From Acidobacteriota bacterium (lineage in GTDB: Bacteria > Acidobacteriota > UBA6911 > RPQK01 > JADFOI01), in assembly GCA_029942065.1 (NCBI GenBank), contig JAPYTY010000126.1:1-6360 (forward strand): 6,360 bases of DNA, read 5' to 3'. The position numbers were made by a program, and so were the translations under genes. Under the pieces are notes generated by a model. It was not told the origin of the DNA, did not search any database, and saw only the letters and a program-made list of their open reading frames with translations. Below are positions 4,330 through 6,360 of this stretch, in pieces; the stretch's first letter is position 1; each line of letters starts with the position of its first letter.

Positions 4330-5847
4330 TTACTTCAACTCGCGGGCCAACAAGCCGTGAAACCGTTCCACTACATCGGGCGGCTGAGGTCGGGTCAGAT
4401 AGCTCACTCCCACAAAAACCAGCACATTGATCACAAATGCCAGGGCCAGGCCGGGCATCGGAACCGGGTTGGGAATAATTCTCAGTTCCCACACCAGCGT
4501 GAGAAGAATGCCGACAGCGGGGCCGCTGAGGGCTGCTTCGGTGGAGGCTCGGGACCAGGTCACAGCACCCACAAGAGGTGTCACCAACTGAAGCGTGATC
4601 CCTCCGGCAAAGATGGCCAGCGGGGTGATCAGGACCGGGTTCAAGAGCGCGAGCGAAACACTGACGGCCGCCACGCCGAGAATAATGGTCCGGTTCAGCA
4701 TCAGCTCCCGGGATTCCTCCATTTCCGGATACAGCACGGCCCGGACAAAATCTCTCACTATGGTGGCCGTGAGAGTGTGCAGATAGGTGTCGGTAGTACT
4801 GATGATAGCAGCAAGAATTGCTATCAGAAACAGCGCGGCTAAAAACACCGGCAGGACATCGAATGCCAGCAGTGAGGAAACAAAATCGGGATTCTCGACG
4901 CTGGGTAATACCTGCCGCCCATAGGTTCCAATGAAAAAAGACCCCATGATGTGGGCAATCAGCCACAAGACCAGTATCGACACGCTGATCTTGGTGAAGT
5001 GGTTCCTGCTTCGAGCAGAGTACATTCGGATCCAGGCTGATGGAGAGAACACCATCGCACCCACACTCAAGCCCATGGCGACTCCGAAAATGTGGAGAGG
5101 AGTAAAGACCCCCACCATTCCCGGGATGGTTATGAATTGTTCCTTGTTGTCCGCCAAACCTTCAACCACATTGGCGGCTCCCCCGGCCATGAACAGTGTA
5201 GCGACTCCGAAAAGAAAGAGCAGAAGAAGAATGATCAGCCCGTTAAAGAAATCCAACCAGGCAATCCCCCTTAATCCGGAGGTGACGACATGGACCAGTA
5301 CCACTCCGGCAATCACCAGGATCCCTACCTGCAAGGAAATTAAATTACCGGAAAGGACGTTGAGCATCACTCCTCCAGCCAGAAGCTGGGCCACGATGAA
5401 GGCGGTATTGAAAAGCAAACTGGCCACTACCGTATACATCCGGATCGTGTCGCTTTGGTAATATTCACCGAGCAGGTCTCCAGGCGTGGTGAACTCATAT
5501 TCCTTGCCTAAAATCCAGATTCGAGGTCCGAAGTACCAGAGCAGAACCACTGCAATCGAGTGTCCCGACAGGACCGAGACCAGAAAGGGCACGCCCACTG
5601 AGTAAACCGCCCCAGGGATACCGGCCATTCCCACACCGCTCAGGACGGATGCAAACATGGTCAGAGTGACCACCACCCAACCCAGGTTTCTCGAGGCCAC
5701 GAGGTAATCGCCGACCCCTCCGGTGAGCCGTCTGTTGGCGGCATAGGAGATCAGCAAAAATATCACGAAATAACTGAGAAGGCTGAAGATGATCAGCGGG
5801 AAATTGGCTCGAACAATTTCAATGGTCTCGGGAGGGAGCAAGTTCAC
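4330..5847 (-). CDS. Sodium:solute symporter (SSS family)
   Basis: This 505-residue membrane protein starts with GTG, six bases after AGAGGT (5854-5859 on the reverse strand). Hydrophobic segments recur throughout and fit the roughly 13-helix SSS/LeuT fold; the first lies at about 17-36. Family marks include NRRLTGGVGDYLVASRNLGW (38-57), ASVLSGVGMAGIPG (66-79) in the first core helix, the YxxG that follows, EFTTPGDLLGEYY (118-130), GLRGIAWLDFFNG (191-203) and the Na+-site helix AAIISTTDTYLHT (346-358) followed by RDF. Such carriers use the sodium gradient to import sugars, amino acids, carboxylates or vitamins. The substrate cannot be read from sequence. Length is typical and no break is seen. 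It lies 45 bp downstream of a GNAT gene on the same strand. Confidence 0.9.
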   Translation of the reverse strand: MNLLPPETIEIVRANFPLIIFSLLSYFVIFLLISYAANRRLTGGVGDYLVASRNLGWVVVTLTMFASVLSGVGMAGIPGAVYSVGVPFLVSVLSGHSIAVVLLWYFGPRIWILGKEYEFTTPGDLLGEYYQSDTIRMYTVVASLLFNTAFIVAQLLAGGVMLNVLSGNLISLQVGILVIAGVVLVHVVTSGLRGIAWLDFFNGLIILLLLFLFGVATLFMAGGAANVVEGLADNKEQFITIPGMVGVFTPLHIFGVAMGLSVGAMVFSPSAWIRMYSARSRNHFTKISVSILVLWLIAHIMGSFFIGTYGRQVLPSVENPDFVSSLLAFDVLPVFLAALFLIAILAAIISTTDTYLHTLTATIVRDFVRAVLYPEMEESRELMLNRTIILGVAAVSVSLALLNPVLITPLAIFAGGITLQLVTPLVGAVTWSRASTEAALSGPAVGILLTLVWELRIIPNPVPMPGLALAFVINVLVFVGVSYLTRPQPPDVVERFHGLLARELK

Positions 5848-5870
5848 GTTAATACCTCTGGATTATCCAT
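5844..5870 (-). CDS. Possible 8-residue leader overlapping the symporter start
   Basis: ATG at 5870 opens MDNPEVLT and stops at a TGA that overlaps the symporter GTG in a GTGA arrangement. Four-base overlaps of this kind are typical of translational coupling. The ATG has no clear ribosome binding site, and the SD for the symporter lies inside this frame, so chance is likely. Confidence 0.15.
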   Translation of the reverse strand: MDNPEVLT

Positions 5871-5892
5871 AAAACAAGCTCAGCACCTGGCC

Positions 5893-6321
5893 TCACTCCA
5901 ACGTATAACGATAGACGTTGGTTTCACGAGGCTTGAAGCCCAATCGTTGGTAGAGACGGTTGGCCGCTTCCCGGCTGGGGCGAGAGGTCAGATCCACGGT
6001 TCTTGCCCCACACTTTTTGGCCAGTTCCAGAGCCCTTTGATTGAGAGCTTCTCCAATGCCCTGTCCTCGAGCCGCTTCATCCACCACCACATCCTCAATC
6101 CAGGCGCGCACACCCGTAGGAATCTGAAACAGCGCCAGCGTGAGTGTTCCCATGATGCCTTGATCGTTTCTTGCAACCAGAAGGCGGATAACATCGGAAT
6201 CGACCATCTGCTGGAGTTCTCGGGGTGTCGGCAGTGCAGCGGACCGGCTGAGCTGGACCATCAATCGTTCCAACGCCTCAACCAGTTCATCCGTAACTTC
6301 AGTGACTTCTTCAACTCTCAT
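5893..6321 (-). CDS. GNAT-family N-acetyltransferase
   Basis: This is a 142-residue protein when started at ATG 6321. A TTG at 6333 would add MSLS but has no better ribosome binding site. The central strand and acetyl-CoA loop read WIEDVVVDEAARGQGIGEAL (about 74-93) and contain the motif A signature R-G-Q-G-I-G that binds the pyrophosphate of acetyl-CoA. The C-terminal motif B region SREAANRLYQRLGF (116-129) ends in the LGF seen in most GNATs. Single-domain GNATs of this size transfer an acetyl group from acetyl-CoA to an amine on a small molecule or protein. The acceptor is unknown. It is the first gene of a likely two-gene unit with the symporter, 45 bp apart with no terminator between them. 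No membrane segment or signal peptide is seen, so it should be cytoplasmic. Confidence 0.88.
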   Translation of the reverse strand: MRVEEVTEVTDELVEALERLMVQLSRSAALPTPRELQQMVDSDVIRLLVARNDQGIMGTLTLALFQIPTGVRAWIEDVVVDEAARGQGIGEALNQRALELAKKCGARTVDLTSRPSREAANRLYQRLGFKPRETNVYRYTLE

Positions 6322-6350
6322 TGATAGGCTCAACTGCTCAAAACAGCCTC

Positions 6351-6359
6351 AATATAGCA
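6351..6359 (-). promoter_or_regulatory. Candidate extended -10 promoter for the GNAT-symporter unit
   Basis: On the reverse strand TGCTATATT gives an extended -10 (TGn) plus TATATT (5 of 6 to TATAAT), about 30 bases before ATG 6321. The -35 region lies beyond the window edge, so the promoter cannot be confirmed. Confidence 0.3.
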
Positions 6360-6360
6360 C

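Noticed and set aside
4357..5461. Long forward-strand frames antisense to the symporter (161 and 176 codons)
   Set aside because: The symporter frame is a clear membrane carrier across the whole stretch. The opposite frames are polar mirror images without family features.

Overview
This window is from a bacterial chromosome of fairly high G+C content (upper 50s percent, estimated by eye). The sequence does not identify the organism. A Sec signal peptide on a hydrolase, strong Shine-Dalgarno sites and many intergenic palindromes fit an uncultured, heterotrophic bacterium with a Gram-negative-type envelope. A placement such as Acidobacteriota is only a guess.

Layout: (1) 2-328 (+) is the C-terminal end of a probable polysaccharide deacetylase, cut by the window edge. 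(2) 465-2393 (+) encodes an exported amidohydrolase of the Amidohydro_3 (YtcJ-like) family. A possible promoter and a strong ribosome binding site place its start at 465. (3) 2394-3123 is a 730-base gap with no credible gene. It is packed with inverted repeats of at least two families. One is a 37-43 bp family with three copies here and a fragment further downstream; the other is an 18-19 bp family. (4) 3124-4113 (+) encodes a cytoplasmic protein of the 4,5-dihydroxyphthalate decarboxylase / periplasmic-binding-protein-fold family. (5) 4114-4329 separates convergent genes and holds a large imperfect hairpin and a five-unit 7-bp tandem repeat. (6) 4330-5847 (-) encodes a sodium:solute symporter. 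(7) 5893-6321 (-) encodes a small GNAT acetyltransferase 45 bp upstream of the symporter and probably cotranscribed with it.

The genes could together serve organic-compound catabolism: an Na+-coupled importer, an exported amidohydrolase and a decarboxylase-like enzyme for aromatic or carboxylated substrates. Only proximity and family membership support that link, and no substrate can be read from the sequence. I found no CRISPR array, RNA gene, transposase or phage gene, and no convincing new defence or mobile system. The most unusual parts are the palindrome-rich island, the amidohydrolase with a non-canonical residue set at its usual metal-aspartate position, and the heptamer array.
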